The translations under genes were made by a program, and so were the position numbers. A stretch of DNA of 64,000 nt from Pseudomonadota bacterium (GTDB taxonomy: Bacteria; Pseudomonadota; Alphaproteobacteria; Rhizobiales; Rhizobiaceae): positions 1-64,000 of the forward strand of contig JAEZXX010000083.1 of NCBI GenBank assembly GCA_023419535.1, written 5' to 3'. The notes under the pieces are model-generated. The model was not told the DNA's origin and searched no databases. It worked only from the letters and a program-made list of their open reading frames with translations. This document shows positions 55,746 to 64,000 of this stretch, one piece after another. Positions within the stretch are counted from its first letter, which is position 1. The number at the start of each line of letters is the position of its first letter.

Positions 55746-57653
55746 TCAGAAGCGATAGCCGAGGCTTACGGCGCCGATATGACTGACGTCGATCTCGTCG
55801 CCGAAGCCGACCGAGTATCTGGCGTCGAGCGTCAGGGTCTCGGTCACCGCGACGTTCGCCCCCGCGCCGAGGATCAGACCCCGGCCGGGCAGGTCGTCGA
55901 AGCCGGCGAGGCTGGCGCGCGCCGGGCTGCCCGCGATCGAGGAGACGATGGCGGTGTTGCCCCCGTCGGACAGGACGTCCTCGTAGCCGATGCGGCCGGT
56001 GATCTCGCCGAAGCCGGTCGAGTAGGCGAGATGCAGGTTCGCGGCACCGTTCAGGAGGTCCCGGTCGTAGCCGCCGTAGACGATGCGGGCGGCCGAGCCG
56101 GTCTCCGCGAATCCGTCGACGTCGAAATAGGCGTAGGTCAGGCCGAGCGTGGGCGTCGCGGTGAAGGCGCCCAGCGCGAACGTCGTGCCGACCTCCGCAC
56201 CGACATTGGCCGCAAAGCCGTTGGTGGCGGGCGCGCGGTGGACGAGGCCGGCGACGGCTGTCCGGCGCTGGAACTCCTCGAAGTCGAAATGCGCCACGCC
56301 GCCGGTGAGCGTCACGAAGGCCGGGCCGTAGACGGCCGTGCCGTAGAGGTCGGCGGAGAAGGACTGCGTGTCGTAGGTCAGCGGCGAGTGTCGGACCTCG
56401 CCCTGGCTGGCGGAGACGGCACCGCCGAGGAGGAAGCCGTCGGACAGGCGGTAGTCGACGCCGGCCCGCACCGTGCCCGAGCGGTGGTCATAGGCCGAAA
56501 GGCGGCTCGATCCCTGGCGGTCGAAGGCGGCGCCCTCCAGCGAGAGATAGGCGTTGCCCCAGGCGGGGTCGCCGAAGCCGGGCTCGACGATGTCGGCGCC
56601 CTGCGGGATCGCGTTCGTCGCGCCGAGATGACGGCGGGCCCGCTCGCGCAGCGCGTCCTCGCCGGCGAGGCGGTCGGCCAGCGCGACCTCCGACAGGGAG
56701 GCGGCATCGCCAGCGCGGGCTCCCGCCGTCAGGTGATCGGTGACGAGGTCGGCCAGCAGCTGGTGGCCGAGCGCCGTCGGATGGATCGAATCGTAGAAGA
56801 GGAAGCCGGCCTGCGTGGCGGCATCGCCGGACGCGCAGGCGGCCACGCCGAGGCAGGCCTGTGAGACGTTGGTGAAGCCGAAGCGCGCCGGGTCGGCGAC
56901 GATCTCGGCAAAGAGCGGCTGGACGTCGACGAGGTGGAAGTTGGTGCCCGGCGCCGCAGCCGCGACGCTCGACACGGCCCGTGCCACGCCGCCGTTGAAG
57001 CCCTGCGTCGCCTGAGAGGCGAGGCTTCCGGCCACGGGGCCCGCGGCGCGCACCTCCGGCGTGAGGCTGAGATCGGGCAGCGTCAGGACGGCGACGGTCG
57101 GAGCGCCGAGCTGGGCCAGCCGGCCCGAGGCGAGGGCGATGTCGGTCACGGCCACGGCGGTGGCGCCCGGAACGGCGGCGGGACTTCCGCCCAGGAGCGC
57201 GCCGCGCAGATTGTTGGCGCCCCCGAGCAGCGTCACGACGTCGCCCGGCGCGAACCGGCCGTCGGCTCTGGCGAAGGCCTCGATCTGCGAACGGATGCCG
57301 ACCGGGACGCTGCCCGCCGCCGGGGCGGCGGGCGTCAGGCCGGTGACGGCGGCGCCGAAGGCGTAGTTCTGGCTGGCGTTCGGGTTCACCGGCACGCCGA
57401 GCAGCGCGCGGGCGCCGGCCGTCTGCATGGAGTTCACGCCGCCGGCGAGGACTTCCGTGAACACCGGGCCGTTGGAGAAGCGGCCCTGGAAATAGGGCGG
57501 GGAGGCCGGCTGCGCGCCGCGGGTGACGGCGAAGAGGTTGCCGGTGTCGCTCAGGCTGTCGCCGAAGGAGATGACGCTCTGCGCCGCCGCAGGCACCGAG
57601 AGGACCGCGACCGCCGCCGTGGCGAGCAGGATGCTGCGAACTGAATGCGTCAT
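55746..57653 (-). CDS. Autotransporter with GDSL esterase passenger
   Basis: This 635-residue protein has a signal peptide (AVAVLSVPAAAQ), a GDSL lipase/esterase passenger with Ser33 (VISFGDSLSDTGNL), GGANN (block III) and the His of DSIHPTALGH, and a C-terminal autotransporter beta-barrel (about 350-635) ending in GYRF, a terminal aromatic typical of outer-membrane proteins. It should be exported by Sec, inserted by Bam and expose an esterase on the cell surface. GGGGGGATC precedes the ATG. The paired SGNH esterase follows. Confidence 0.92.
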   Translation of the reverse strand: MTHSVRSILLATAAVAVLSVPAAAQSVISFGDSLSDTGNLFAVTRGAQPASPPYFQGRFSNGPVFTEVLAGGVNSMQTAGARALLGVPVNPNASQNYAFGAAVTGLTPAAPAAGSVPVGIRSQIEAFARADGRFAPGDVVTLLGGANNLRGALLGGSPAAVPGATAVAVTDIALASGRLAQLGAPTVAVLTLPDLSLTPEVRAAGPVAGSLASQATQGFNGGVARAVSSVAAAAPGTNFHLVDVQPLFAEIVADPARFGFTNVSQACLGVAACASGDAATQAGFLFYDSIHPTALGHQLLADLVTDHLTAGARAGDAASLSEVALADRLAGEDALRERARRHLGATNAIPQGADIVEPGFGDPAWGNAYLSLEGAAFDRQGSSRLSAYDHRSGTVRAGVDYRLSDGFLLGGAVSASQGEVRHSPLTYDTQSFSADLYGTAVYGPAFVTLTGGVAHFDFEEFQRRTAVAGLVHRAPATNGFAANVGAEVGTTFALGAFTATPTLGLTYAYFDVDGFAETGSAARIVYGGYDRDLLNGAANLHLAYSTGFGEITGRIGYEDVLSDGGNTAIVSSIAGSPARASLAGFDDLPGRGLILGAGANVAVTETLTLDARYSVGFGDEIDVSHIGAVSLGYRF

Positions 57654-57886
57654 GTGATCCCCCCGGATGAAGCCGCTTACGTTCGCGTCAGATGACGCGA
57701 GATGAGGCATCCGCGCAAGCGACGCGGAGCGCGCCGGGACGCGTTCCCGGTCGTTCGTCGGCCGTCTGTGCTGCGTCGGCCACGGGGCTTCCGGCTTCGG
57801 GCTCGCGCGACGTCGACGATCGAGCTTCGCCGAAACGTCTCGACGCTCGGGACGAGAGAGCGGCTCCGGGGCGCCCGTCAGACCCG

Positions 57887-58300
57887 TCAGGCCCAGAGAT
57901 CGCGGACGCATTTCCCGTCGGACGGAAGATCCTCGAACGAGTCGAGGCCGTCGAAATGGTCGATCACCAGCGGGAAGACGTCGTCCGGGCGAGCCAGACG
58001 CACGTTGACGGCCATCCGCCGCCGTCCGTCCGGCCCGGGGCGCAGGCTCCGCCAGAAGACGACGTTGCCGCACACCGGGCAGAAGCACGTCTCGAGGGAG
58101 CGTTCCGATGCCGGGCCCGAAACGTAGGACGTGACCGTGCCGCGGACCTCGATCTGCTCGTTCTCGTAGCCGTAGGCCCACAGGGCGCCGTATCTCCGGC
58201 ACGAGGTGCAGTTGCACGCCGTGACCGATCCGGGGTCGCCTTCGATCGTCCAACCGGCGTTCCGGCAGTGGCACGTTCCCTCCAGCTTCGATCCCGTCAC
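57887..58300 (-). CDS. GFA-family zinc protein (glutathione-dependent formaldehyde-activating-like)
   Basis: This 137-residue protein has the cysteines of the GFA fold (Cys10, Cys12 in GTCHCRNAG; Cys29, Cys31, Cys34 in ACNCTSCRRYG; Cys72, Cys74, Cys77 in ETCFCPVCGN), which bind structural zinc. The family includes Gfa, whose role in formaldehyde activation is disputed, and unrelated enzymes; the true function here is unknown. The start is GTG at 58300, with GGAAGGA upstream; no ATG is available. It lies 19 bases downstream of pgk on the same strand, so it probably belongs to the gap-pgk operon. Confidence 0.85.
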   Translation of the reverse strand: MTGSKLEGTCHCRNAGWTIEGDPGSVTACNCTSCRRYGALWAYGYENEQIEVRGTVTSYVSGPASERSLETCFCPVCGNVVFWRSLRPGPDGRRRMAVNVRLARPDDVFPLVIDHFDGLDSFEDLPSDGKCVRDLWA

Positions 58301-58319
58301 CGAGCCTTCCTTCCCCGCT

Positions 58320-59513
58320 TCAGGCCTTGAGGGCGTCGACGCCGGGAAGCGGCTTGCCTTCCATCCATTCCAGGAAGGCGCCGCCGGCCGTCGAGACGTA
58401 GGAGAAGTCGTCGGTGACGCCGGCATGGGCGAGGGCGGCCACCGTGTCGCCGCCTCCCGCCACCGAGACGAGCTCGCCGCCTTGCGTCCGCTTGGCCGCA
58501 TGCCGGGCGGCCTCCACCGTCGCCTTGTCGAAGGGGGCGATCTCGAAGGCGCCGAGCGGGCCGTTCCAGACCAGCGTCTTCGCCTTGTCGATCCATTCCT
58601 CGATCATGCCGACCGTGGCCGGGCCGACATCGAGGATCATGCCTTCCGTGGGGATCCGGTCGACGGGCAGGACTTCGCTCTCAGCGCCGGCCTTGAACGC
58701 CTTGGCGACGACGGCGTCGGCGGGAAGCAGGATCACGCAGCCGGCCTCGCTCGCCGCCGCCGCGATGGCACGCGCGGTGTCGGCGAGGTCGTGCTCGCAA
58801 AGCGACTTGCCGACGTCGTCGCCGTTGGCGGCGAGGAAGGTGTTGGCCATGCCGCCGCCGATGACGAGGCAGTCGACGCGTTTGACCAGATTCTGCAGAA
58901 GGTCGATCTTGGTCGAGACCTTGGCGCCGCCGACGATGGCGACGACCGGCTTCTGCGGATTGCCGAGCCCCTTTTCCAGCGCTTCCAGCTCGGCCTGCAT
59001 GGCCCGGCCCGCATAGGAGGGCAGATGGTGCGTCAGCCCTTCCGTCGAGGCGTGCGCGCGATGGGCGGCCGAGAAGGCGTCGTTGACGAAGAGGTCGCCG
59101 AGCGAGGCGAGGGCGGAGACGAAGCTCTCCTCGTTCTTCTCCTCCCCGGCATGGAAGCGCGTGTTCTCCAGAAGCACGACGTCGCCGTCGCTCAAGTTCG
59201 CGACGATGCCCTCCGCCACCGGTCCGACGCAGTCCTCGGCGAAGCCGACCGGCTTGCCGAGCTTCTCCGACAGGACCGCCGCGATCGGCTCCAGCGACTG
59301 CGTCTTGTCGACCTTGCCCTTAGGGCGGCCGAAATGGGCCAACAGGATCACGCGGCCGCCCTTGTCGGCGATCTCGCGGATGGTCGGCAGGACGCGGTCG
59401 ATGCGCGTCGCGTCGGAGACCTCGCCGTCCTTCATGGGCACGTTGAGGTCGACGCGCGTCAGCACGCGCTTGCCCGAAAGGTCCGCGTCGTCGAGCGTCT
59501 TGAACAGCGTCAT
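58320..59513 (-). CDS. pgk: Phosphoglycerate kinase
   Basis: The 397-residue kinase transfers phosphate from 1,3-bisphosphoglycerate to ADP. It has the conserved N-terminal [11 protein letters not shown], the substrate-binding arginines ([24 protein letters not shown]), [13 protein letters not shown] and the C-terminal nucleotide motif [11 protein letters not shown] followed by [13 protein letters not shown]. The gene is ten bases downstream of the glycolipid-binding-domain gene, within an operon from gap. GAP and PGK work consecutively in glycolysis and gluconeogenesis. All features are standard. Confidence 0.98.
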   Translation of the reverse strand: MTLFKTLDDADLSGKRVLTRVDLNVPMKDGEVSDATRIDRVLPTIREIADKGGRVILLAHFGRPKGKVDKTQSLEPIAAVLSEKLGKPVGFAEDCVGPVAEGIVANLSDGDVVLLENTRFHAGEEKNEESFVSALASLGDLFVNDAFSAAHRAHASTEGLTHHLPSYAGRAMQAELEALEKGLGNPQKPVVAIVGGAKVSTKIDLLQNLVKRVDCLVIGGGMANTFLAANGDDVGKSLCEHDLADTARAIAAAASEAGCVILLPADAVVAKAFKAGAESEVLPVDRIPTEGMILDVGPATVGMIEEWIDKAKTLVWNGPLGAFEIAPFDKATVEAARHAAKRTQGGELVSVAGGGDTVAALAHAGVTDDFSYVSTAGGAFLEWMEGKPLPGVDALKA

Positions 59514-59523
59514 GCGAAGAGCC

Positions 59524-60093
59524 TCACAAGCGTTTGAAAAGGTGGGGATAGTCGAGGACGAGGCCGTCCTCGTCGAGCGGCAGGTCGGCGGCGAAGGAGC
59601 GGTCGTCGTTCACGAACCGGTACAGACGGGCGTCCTCGATCGCGCGGTAGAACTGCGTGTCCGGATAGGGCTCGAACGTGTCGAAGGGCACGTAGAGCAT
59701 CGTGAGCGCCACTTCGCCTTCGGCCGTCGTCAGGCCGAGGCGCCGGATCGGCAGCGTGTTCGAGAAGGGCGTCGCCGACAGGTCGATGTCGATGCAGCCG
59801 TCGAGATCGCCGCGCGCAAAGCCGTCCTCGTCGAACCAGCGTCCGGGCTCCGGCGAGGAGAGTGCCAGACGCCGGCCGTCGCTCGCCTCGATCCGGAAGG
59901 ACAGGACCCGCCAGCCGGCGTCGATGACCGCCGAATAGGACACGCCGTAGGTGCGGCCCTCGAACGCCCCGACGACCGCCGAGCGGACGCGGTAGCCGCC
60001 CTCCGAGGGTTGGATCGTCAGATGCTCCAGCCCCTCGCTTTCCGCCGGGCGCCAGCGGACGCTGCGGGGCGAGACGAGAGGCCGGAAGAGCAT
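59524..60093 (-). CDS. Putative glycolipid-binding domain protein (PF06475-like)
   Basis: This 189-residue beta-rich protein has the pattern of the putative glycolipid-binding family: [20 protein letters not shown] at the start, [20 protein letters not shown] in the middle and [16 protein letters not shown] near the end. The family is named for a weak structural link; its true function is unknown. It is 6 bases after gap and 10 before pgk, so it sits inside a glycolytic operon, which is unusual. Normal base composition gives no sign of recent transfer. Confidence 0.82.
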   Translation of the reverse strand: MLFRPLVSPRSVRWRPAESEGLEHLTIQPSEGGYRVRSAVVGAFEGRTYGVSYSAVIDAGWRVLSFRIEASDGRRLALSSPEPGRWFDEDGFARGDLDGCIDIDLSATPFSNTLPIRRLGLTTAEGEVALTMLYVPFDTFEPYPDTQFYRAIEDARLYRFVNDDRSFAADLPLDEDGLVLDYPHLFKRL

Positions 60094-60099
60094 TTCGCG

Positions 60100-61113
60100 T
60101 CAGCCGGCGTTGTGGAGGGCGATCGCGGTGTCCGACATGCGGTTCGAGAAGCCCCACTCGTTGTCGTACCAGGAGAGGATGCGCACGAAGGTGCCGTCGA
60201 GAACCTTCACCTGGTCCATGGCGAAGACCGAGGAGTGCGGGTCGTGGTTGAAGTCGGTGGAGACGAGCGGCGCGTCCGTGTAGCCGAGGATGCCCTTGAG
60301 CGGGCCGTCGGCCGCCTGCCGGATGAGCGTCTGGATCTCCTCGACGCTCGTGCTGCGCTTGGCGACGAACTTCAGGTCGACGACGGAGACGTTCGGGGTC
60401 GGAACGCGGATCGAGGAGCCGTCGAGCTTGCCCTTCAGCGCCGGGAGGACAAGGCCGATGGCCTTGGCCGCGCCGGTGGAGGTCGGGATCATGGACAGGG
60501 CCGCCGCGCGGGCGCGGTAGAGGTCCTTGTGCATGGTGTCGAGCGTCGGCTGGTCGCCCGTGTAGGAGTGGATCGTCGTCATGAAGCCGTGCTCGATGCC
60601 GATCGCATCGTTCAGGACCTTGGCGACCGGGGCGAGGCAGTTGGTCGTGCAGGAGGCGTTGGAGACGATGCGGTCGCCGGCGACCAGCGTCTCGTGATTG
60701 ACACCGTAGACGATGGTCTTCTCGTTTTCGGCCTTGGTCAGCGGCCCGGAGATCAGCACCTTCTTCGCGCCTGCATCGAGATGCGCCGAGGCCTTGGAAG
60801 GCTCGGTGAAGATGCCGGTGCACTCCAGCGCCACGTCGACGTTCAGCTCGCCCCAGGGCAGGTTCTTCGGGTCGCGCTCGGCGGTGACGCGGATGGGGCC
60901 GCGGCCGACGTCGATCGTCTCGCCGTCCACCTTCACCTCGCCGGGGAAGCGGCCGTGGACCGAATCGTAGCGGATGAGGTGGGCGTTGGTCTCGACAGGC
61001 CCGAGATCGTTGATGCCGACCACCTCGATGTCGGTGCGCCCGGATTCGACGATCGCGCGAAGCACGTTGCGCCCGATGCGGCCGAATCCGTTGATTGCGA
61101 CGCGAACTGCCAT
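60100..61113 (-). CDS. gap: Glyceraldehyde-3-phosphate dehydrogenase
   Basis: The 337-residue enzyme has an N-terminal Rossmann fold ([18 protein letters not shown]), an Asp in GINDL that suggests NAD preference, and the catalytic Cys155 in [17 protein letters not shown]. The C-terminal part ends with [12 protein letters not shown]. It oxidises glyceraldehyde-3-phosphate in glycolysis or runs in reverse. The ATG has GGAGGG upstream. It heads an operon with the glycolipid-binding-domain gene, pgk and the GFA gene. The tkt gene often found upstream of gap in rhizobia is absent; DUF4164 is there instead. Confidence 0.98.
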   Translation of the reverse strand: MAVRVAINGFGRIGRNVLRAIVESGRTDIEVVGINDLGPVETNAHLIRYDSVHGRFPGEVKVDGETIDVGRGPIRVTAERDPKNLPWGELNVDVALECTGIFTEPSKASAHLDAGAKKVLISGPLTKAENEKTIVYGVNHETLVAGDRIVSNASCTTNCLAPVAKVLNDAIGIEHGFMTTIHSYTGDQPTLDTMHKDLYRARAAALSMIPTSTGAAKAIGLVLPALKGKLDGSSIRVPTPNVSVVDLKFVAKRSTSVEEIQTLIRQAADGPLKGILGYTDAPLVSTDFNHDPHSSVFAMDQVKVLDGTFVRILSWYDNEWGFSNRMSDTAIALHNAG

Positions 61114-61344
61114 GTCATGCCCTCCTGCTGGGTCGATCCGTCTGCCGGCCCCGCCTTCGTGCGACGCCGCTTCGGGAGGGGGTTCTAGCCGGTTTGGGCC
61201 GCGCGTAAAGCGGTGGAAGGCCGCTCGGATGCCTTCATCGGAATTTCAAACGATGCGATTGATGGAGCGCTGCCCGATGTCTTCTCACGCGGGCGTGCAG
61301 ACGATAGACCGACGTTTGGCGACGCGCAGGAAAGAGGACGCGAA

Positions 61345-61620
61345 TTGGGCAAGGACAACGCCTTCGGCGAAGCGTCCGACCGCCTTCAGAGGGCTCTGGA
61401 GCGCTTGGAGACCGCCGTCGAGGCACGGCTCGACCGCGAGGGGAAGGTCCTGTCCGTCGAGGAGGAGGTCCAGCGCATGACCGCCGACCGCGGCCGTCTG
61501 GCCGGCGATCTCGACGCGGCGCTGGCGCGCGGCCTTCGCCTCGAGGAGGCGAACCGCGAGGTCTCCCGCCGCCTCGTCGGGGCGATGGAGCAGATCCGCG
61601 ACGTGATCGCGCGCGGCTGA
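61345..61620 (+). CDS. DUF4164-family coiled-coil protein
   Basis: This 91-residue protein is a single coiled coil (ERLETAVEARLDREGKVLSV, EEVQRMTADRGRLAGDLDAA), the DUF4164 pattern. It lies directly upstream of zapA (14 bases) and is a conserved rhizobial neighbour. A role in cell division with ZapA is inferred from the position only. TTG at 61345 has AGAGGA upstream and gives the family start (LGKDNAFGEAS); the open frame continues upstream without support. Confidence 0.8.
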   Translation: MGKDNAFGEASDRLQRALERLETAVEARLDREGKVLSVEEEVQRMTADRGRLAGDLDAALARGLRLEEANREVSRRLVGAMEQIRDVIARG

Positions 61621-61634
61621 CGGGAAGGGGACCG

Positions 61635-62012
61635 ATGCCGCAGATCGTCGTCACCATCGATGGCAAGACCTACCGCATGGCCTGCGCCGAAGGCGAGGAG
61701 GATCACCTCGTCGGGCTTGCCGCGGATCTCGACGGGCGCGTCACGGAGCTGCGCAAGGGCGTCGGCGAGATCGGCGACCTGCGCCTCCTGGTGATGGCCG
61801 CGATCATGACGGGCGACGAGCTGGCCGAGACGCGCGACCGGGTCGCCGAGCTCGAGGCGGAGGTGGAAGGCCTTCGCGAGCGCCAGGAGAACTCCACGCG
61901 CCACGTCGCCTCCGGGCGAGAGGTGCTGACCGAGACGATGAACGGCGTCGCCGAGGCGATCGAGCGGATCACGGCCCGGCTCGAGGGGCGCGGCGGCCGT
62001 CCGTCCGACTGA
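61635..62012 (+). CDS. zapA: Cell-division protein ZapA
   Basis: This 125-residue ZapA homologue has an N-terminal globular part (VVTIDGKTYRMACAEGEEDH, LVGLAADLDGRVTELRKGVG) and a C-terminal coiled coil for tetramer formation. ZapA binds FtsZ and stabilises the Z-ring. GGAAGGGG precedes the ATG. It is co-directional with DUF4164 and followed by the 6S RNA gene, the standard alphaproteobacterial arrangement. Confidence 0.93.
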   Translation: MPQIVVTIDGKTYRMACAEGEEDHLVGLAADLDGRVTELRKGVGEIGDLRLLVMAAIMTGDELAETRDRVAELEAEVEGLRERQENSTRHVASGREVLTETMNGVAEAIERITARLEGRGGRPSD

Positions 62013-62065
62013 TCCCTTCTTCCAAGCGTTCCGGCTATGGCGGGCCGGCCGACGGCGCGCTATAT

Positions 62066-62210
62066 CTGATCCCGGCGAGCTGCGCGGTTCGACACGGGAT
62101 GACTTATTCCCCGGGGCCTTACGCATCCCCTAGGGAGCTGTCCCTGCCTTTGCCCCTGGGCTTGGGCACACGGCGCCCACCTACTCTGTAGGTTCCCGGG
62201 ATCGACTATC
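62066..62210 (+). ncRNA. ssrS: 6S RNA
   Basis: The segment can close into one long rod: GATCCCGG (62068-62075) pairs with CCGGGATC (62196-62203). The interior has the CCCCGGGG...TTACGCAT...CCCTAGGGAGC pattern typical of the alphaproteobacterial 6S central bubble. The location between zapA and the 5-formyltetrahydrofolate cyclo-ligase gene is the conserved place for ssrS. 6S RNA binds sigma-70 RNA polymerase in stationary phase. Ends are approximate. Confidence 0.88.
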
Positions 62211-62352
62211 CCACCGGCCGAGGTGGCCCGCCACTTTTCCCTCGATCCCGTCGGGGACATGCCCGTCCGCCTCGCTGCCGGGCCATCCGACCCGGACCAG
62301 ACGGAGCGTTGCCGGTGCAGGACGGTCGAGGAAGTCGCTCCGGGGCCCTCCA

Positions 62353-62946
62353 TTGAGTTCGGTCGAGATCCGGTCGGCGCTGAAGGCGCAACTGCGCAAG
62401 CAGGCGCTCGGACGCCGCGAGGCCATGGACGAGGGCCGCCGCATCGAGGCCTCGCTCGCCATCGCCGATCGCGCCATGGAGAACTGGCCGGCGGGCGATC
62501 ATTGCGTCCTCGGCGGCTATCTGCCGATCCGGTCCGAGGTCGATCCCCGACCGCTGATGGTTCTGGCGGCCGATCGCCGGATGCAGCTCGCCGTTCCGGC
62601 GATCGTCGGCCGCACGCTCGACTTCCGCATGCTGGAGCGCGGAGCGCCGTTGGTTCCGCAGGGCCACGGCACCGTCGCGCCGGGCGAGGGCGCCCTCCGC
62701 CTGCGACCCGACATCCTCCTGGTGCCGCTCGCGGCCTTCGACCGCCGCGGCCATCGGATCGGCTACGGCGGCGGCTTCTACGACCGCGCCATCGCAGCAC
62801 TTCGCGAGGGCGGCCGACGGCCGATCACGGTCGGCCTCGCTTTTGCGACGCAGGAAGTCGAGACCGTGCCGGACGAGGCCTTCGACGTGGCTCTCGACCT
62901 CATCGTGACGGAGGCCGAGACGATCCGGACGGAGCGCTCGCCCTGA
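62353..62946 (+). CDS. 5-formyltetrahydrofolate cyclo-ligase
   Basis: The 197-residue enzyme converts 5-formyl-THF to 5,10-methenyl-THF with ATP. It has the family motifs GGYLPIRSEVDPRP, the substrate pocket AVPAIVGRTLDFR and the ATP loop RIGYGGGFYDRA (residues about 135-146). It is the usual gene after 6S RNA (ygfA in E. coli). TTG at 62353 is chosen because no ATG is near; the ribosome binding site is not obvious. It is translated soon after the 6S transcript and may be co-transcribed. Confidence 0.93.
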   Translation: MSSVEIRSALKAQLRKQALGRREAMDEGRRIEASLAIADRAMENWPAGDHCVLGGYLPIRSEVDPRPLMVLAADRRMQLAVPAIVGRTLDFRMLERGAPLVPQGHGTVAPGEGALRLRPDILLVPLAAFDRRGHRIGYGGGFYDRAIAALREGGRRPITVGLAFATQEVETVPDEAFDVALDLIVTEAETIRTERSP

Positions 62947-62956
62947 AGGCCGAGCC

Positions 62957-63442
62957 TCAGCGGCCGCGTTCGCGCCCGAAGATCTGCGTCCAGTAGGGCA
63001 CGCCCGACGGCGAGCGGGCGACCGCGACGCCCATCTGCGTGACGTCGGGGCGCAAGAGGTTCCGCCTGTGTCCGGCGGAGCCGGTCCAGCCGCGCATGGC
63101 CGCATCGTAGGACGGGTAGCCGCCGCCGAGATTCTCGGCCGTCGCCGCCCAGTCGTAGCCGACGGTCTGAACGCGCGAGGGCAGGGAGCCGCCGATCGTG
63201 TGGCTCATCTGGTTGCGGCTCGCCATGCGCTGCGAGTGCTGCTCGGCCGCCGTCATGAGGCGGGGGTCGATCGACAGGGGCGCGAGGCCGTTGCGGGCGC
63301 GAAACGCGTTCACCGGCGCCAGACCGCCGGGTCCGTCGATCGAGACCGGGCCGGAGGCGGAGAGATTGCCCCCGCCTGGCGAGCAGGCGGCGACGCCGAG
63401 GCAGAGAACGGCGGCCAAGGCGGTACGCAATGCGGATGTCAC
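62957..63442 (-). CDS. CAP-superfamily lipoprotein
   Basis: This 161-residue protein has a lipoprotein signal (LCLGVAAC, lipidated Cys20) and a CAP/SCP-like domain (VNAFRARNGLAPLSIDPRLM, then AAEQHSQRMASRNQMSHTIG, AENLGGGYPSYDAAMRGW). Bacterial CAP proteins of this type are often secreted, with unknown biochemical function. It lies in the opposite direction between the cyclo-ligase and the YmdB-like gene and ends 10 bases from the cyclo-ligase stop. Confidence 0.88.
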   Translation of the reverse strand: MTSALRTALAAVLCLGVAACSPGGGNLSASGPVSIDGPGGLAPVNAFRARNGLAPLSIDPRLMTAAEQHSQRMASRNQMSHTIGGSLPSRVQTVGYDWAATAENLGGGYPSYDAAMRGWTGSAGHRRNLLRPDVTQMGVAVARSPSGVPYWTQIFGRERGR

Positions 63443-63766
63443 GTCGGATCTTCCTCTTCGGCTGGCCGGCAGGCAGCACGCCCGCGGGCTCCAATGGTCG
63501 GGGCCGCCCGACCGGAGGGCCGGGAAGGCGCGTCTTGCTCCGCGGGGGCCGCGGCGTCATAAGCGCGACACGACGCGGGGTCGCCCGGACGGGCCTCCTG
63601 CCGAATCGTATGGACGATAGCAGTCCCGGAACGAAGAACCGCTGAATTCGGCGTGCGCAAGTCGATCGAACGCCAACGGTCCCCGGGGCACGGTGTCGCA
63701 GGGCCGGCGCCGCCTGCCGGTTCCGGCAGGTCCTGGGGCTGCGGTGCCGTCCGGATGGAGAGCCGC
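63443..63766. other. Gene-free stretch between the CAP lipoprotein and YmdB-like genes
   Basis: I see no gene. A perfect hairpin, CCTGCCGG (63713-63720) with CCGGCAGG (63723-63730), lies 37 bases before the YmdB-like start and may be a 5'-UTR element. The rest holds two divergent promoters presumably. Confidence 0.4.
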
Positions 63767-64000
63767 ATGAGATTTCTCTTCCTCGGCGACATGGTCGGCC
63801 GGTCCGGCCGGATGGCGGTGGCCGAGCGTCTGCCGGGGCTCGTCGCGGACTGGCGGCTCGATCTCGTCGTCGTCAACGGCGAGAATGCGGCCGGCGGCTT
63901 CGGCATCACCGAGGCCATCTTCGAGGAGACGATCGACGCCGGTGCCGACGTCGTGACCACCGGCAACCACGTCTGGGACCAGCGCGAGGCTCTCGTCTTC
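63767..64000 (+). CDS. YmdB-like (TIGR00282) metallophosphoesterase, 5' part only
   Basis: The frame from ATG 63767 runs off the right edge; 78 codons are visible. It begins MRFLFLGDMVGRSGRMAVAE and has the metal-binding motifs GD, VVNGENAAGGFGIT and TTGNHVWDQ of the TIGR00282/YmdB family. YmdB-type enzymes hydrolyse 2',3'-cAMP and influence development in Bacillus; the function in alphaproteobacteria is not known. GGAG precedes the start. The location after 5-FCL is conserved, here with a CAP gene in between. Confidence 0.9.
   Translation, partial: MRFLFLGDMVGRSGRMAVAERLPGLVADWRLDLVVVNGENAAGGFGITEAIFEETIDAGADVVTTGNHVWDQREALVF

Overview
This window looks like a chromosomal core region of a high-GC alphaproteobacterium of the order Hyphomicrobiales (Rhizobiales). 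The evidence is a CtrA cell-cycle regulator beside fliJ, a SciP-type DUF1153 protein, GANTC sites in their promoters, a class I lysyl-tRNA synthetase, a single-chain SecDF, a folate-type TrmFO, the zapA-6S RNA-5-FCL gene order, and DUF1127/anti-Shine-Dalgarno sRNA genes. Gene content would fit an Aurantimonadaceae-like lineage, but that is inference. I see no prophage, insertion sequence, CRISPR array or obvious genomic island; nearly everything is chromosomal housekeeping with a few accessory inserts.

Layout. 1-9.1 kb: end of an M23 (NlpD/EnvC-like) protein, a DUF815 ATPase, yajC, secDF, an Mth938-like protein, an NDUFAF6-like protein, a DUF4153 membrane protein and trmFO. 9.1-9.65 kb: a 47-codon DUF1127 gene followed on the same (minus) strand by three tandem ~126-bp units, each with three hairpins whose loops read as anti-Shine-Dalgarno sequence on the minus strand. 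This is the most interesting feature of the window. 10-19.5 kb: tRNA-Leu, tig, an MscS-family channel, then the proteostasis cluster clpP-clpX-lon-hupB. 20-24 kb: ctrA, fliJ, a damaged ankyrin/membrane gene, sciP, mnmA. 24-33 kb: an oxidoreductase, tRNA-Met(CAU), an L,D-transpeptidase, tRNA-Gly, a glycosyltransferase, a solute-binding protein, lysK, a nuclease-like protein and an S24 regulator. 33-41.5 kb: YihY, then a beta-oxidation locus (3-hydroxyacyl-CoA dehydrogenase, thiolase, acyl-CoA dehydrogenase, MerR regulator) containing a reversed EAL phosphodiesterase gene. 41.7-47.5 kb: a very long coiled-coil/Sel1/peptidoglycan-binding protein, a TSUP permease and its TIGR02186 partner. 47.5-55 kb: three members of the ligase-associated DNA-repair set (PdeM, DEXH helicase, exonuclease), interrupted by an ion channel, a YitT protein and a methyltransferase. 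55-64 kb: two GDSL hydrolases (one an autotransporter), a gap-pgk operon, DUF4164 and zapA, 6S RNA, 5-FCL, a CAP lipoprotein and the start of a YmdB-like phosphoesterase.

How the genes work together. yajC/secDF serve Sec export. tig, clpPX and lon handle nascent-chain folding and regulated proteolysis; in Caulobacter ClpXP and Lon degrade CtrA and SciP, so the regulators and their proteases lie within about 8 kb of each other here. The fatty-acid genes share a candidate MerR operator, a perfect TGACGTTT/AAACGTCA inverted repeat upstream of the acyl-CoA dehydrogenase, with a half-site upstream of the 3-hydroxyacyl-CoA dehydrogenase. gap, a glycolipid-binding-domain gene, pgk and a GFA-family gene form a tight operon.

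Limits: all calls come from reading the sequence without database searches. Family names rest on recognised motifs and gene order. Several starts (TTG/GTG) are judgement calls and are flagged.
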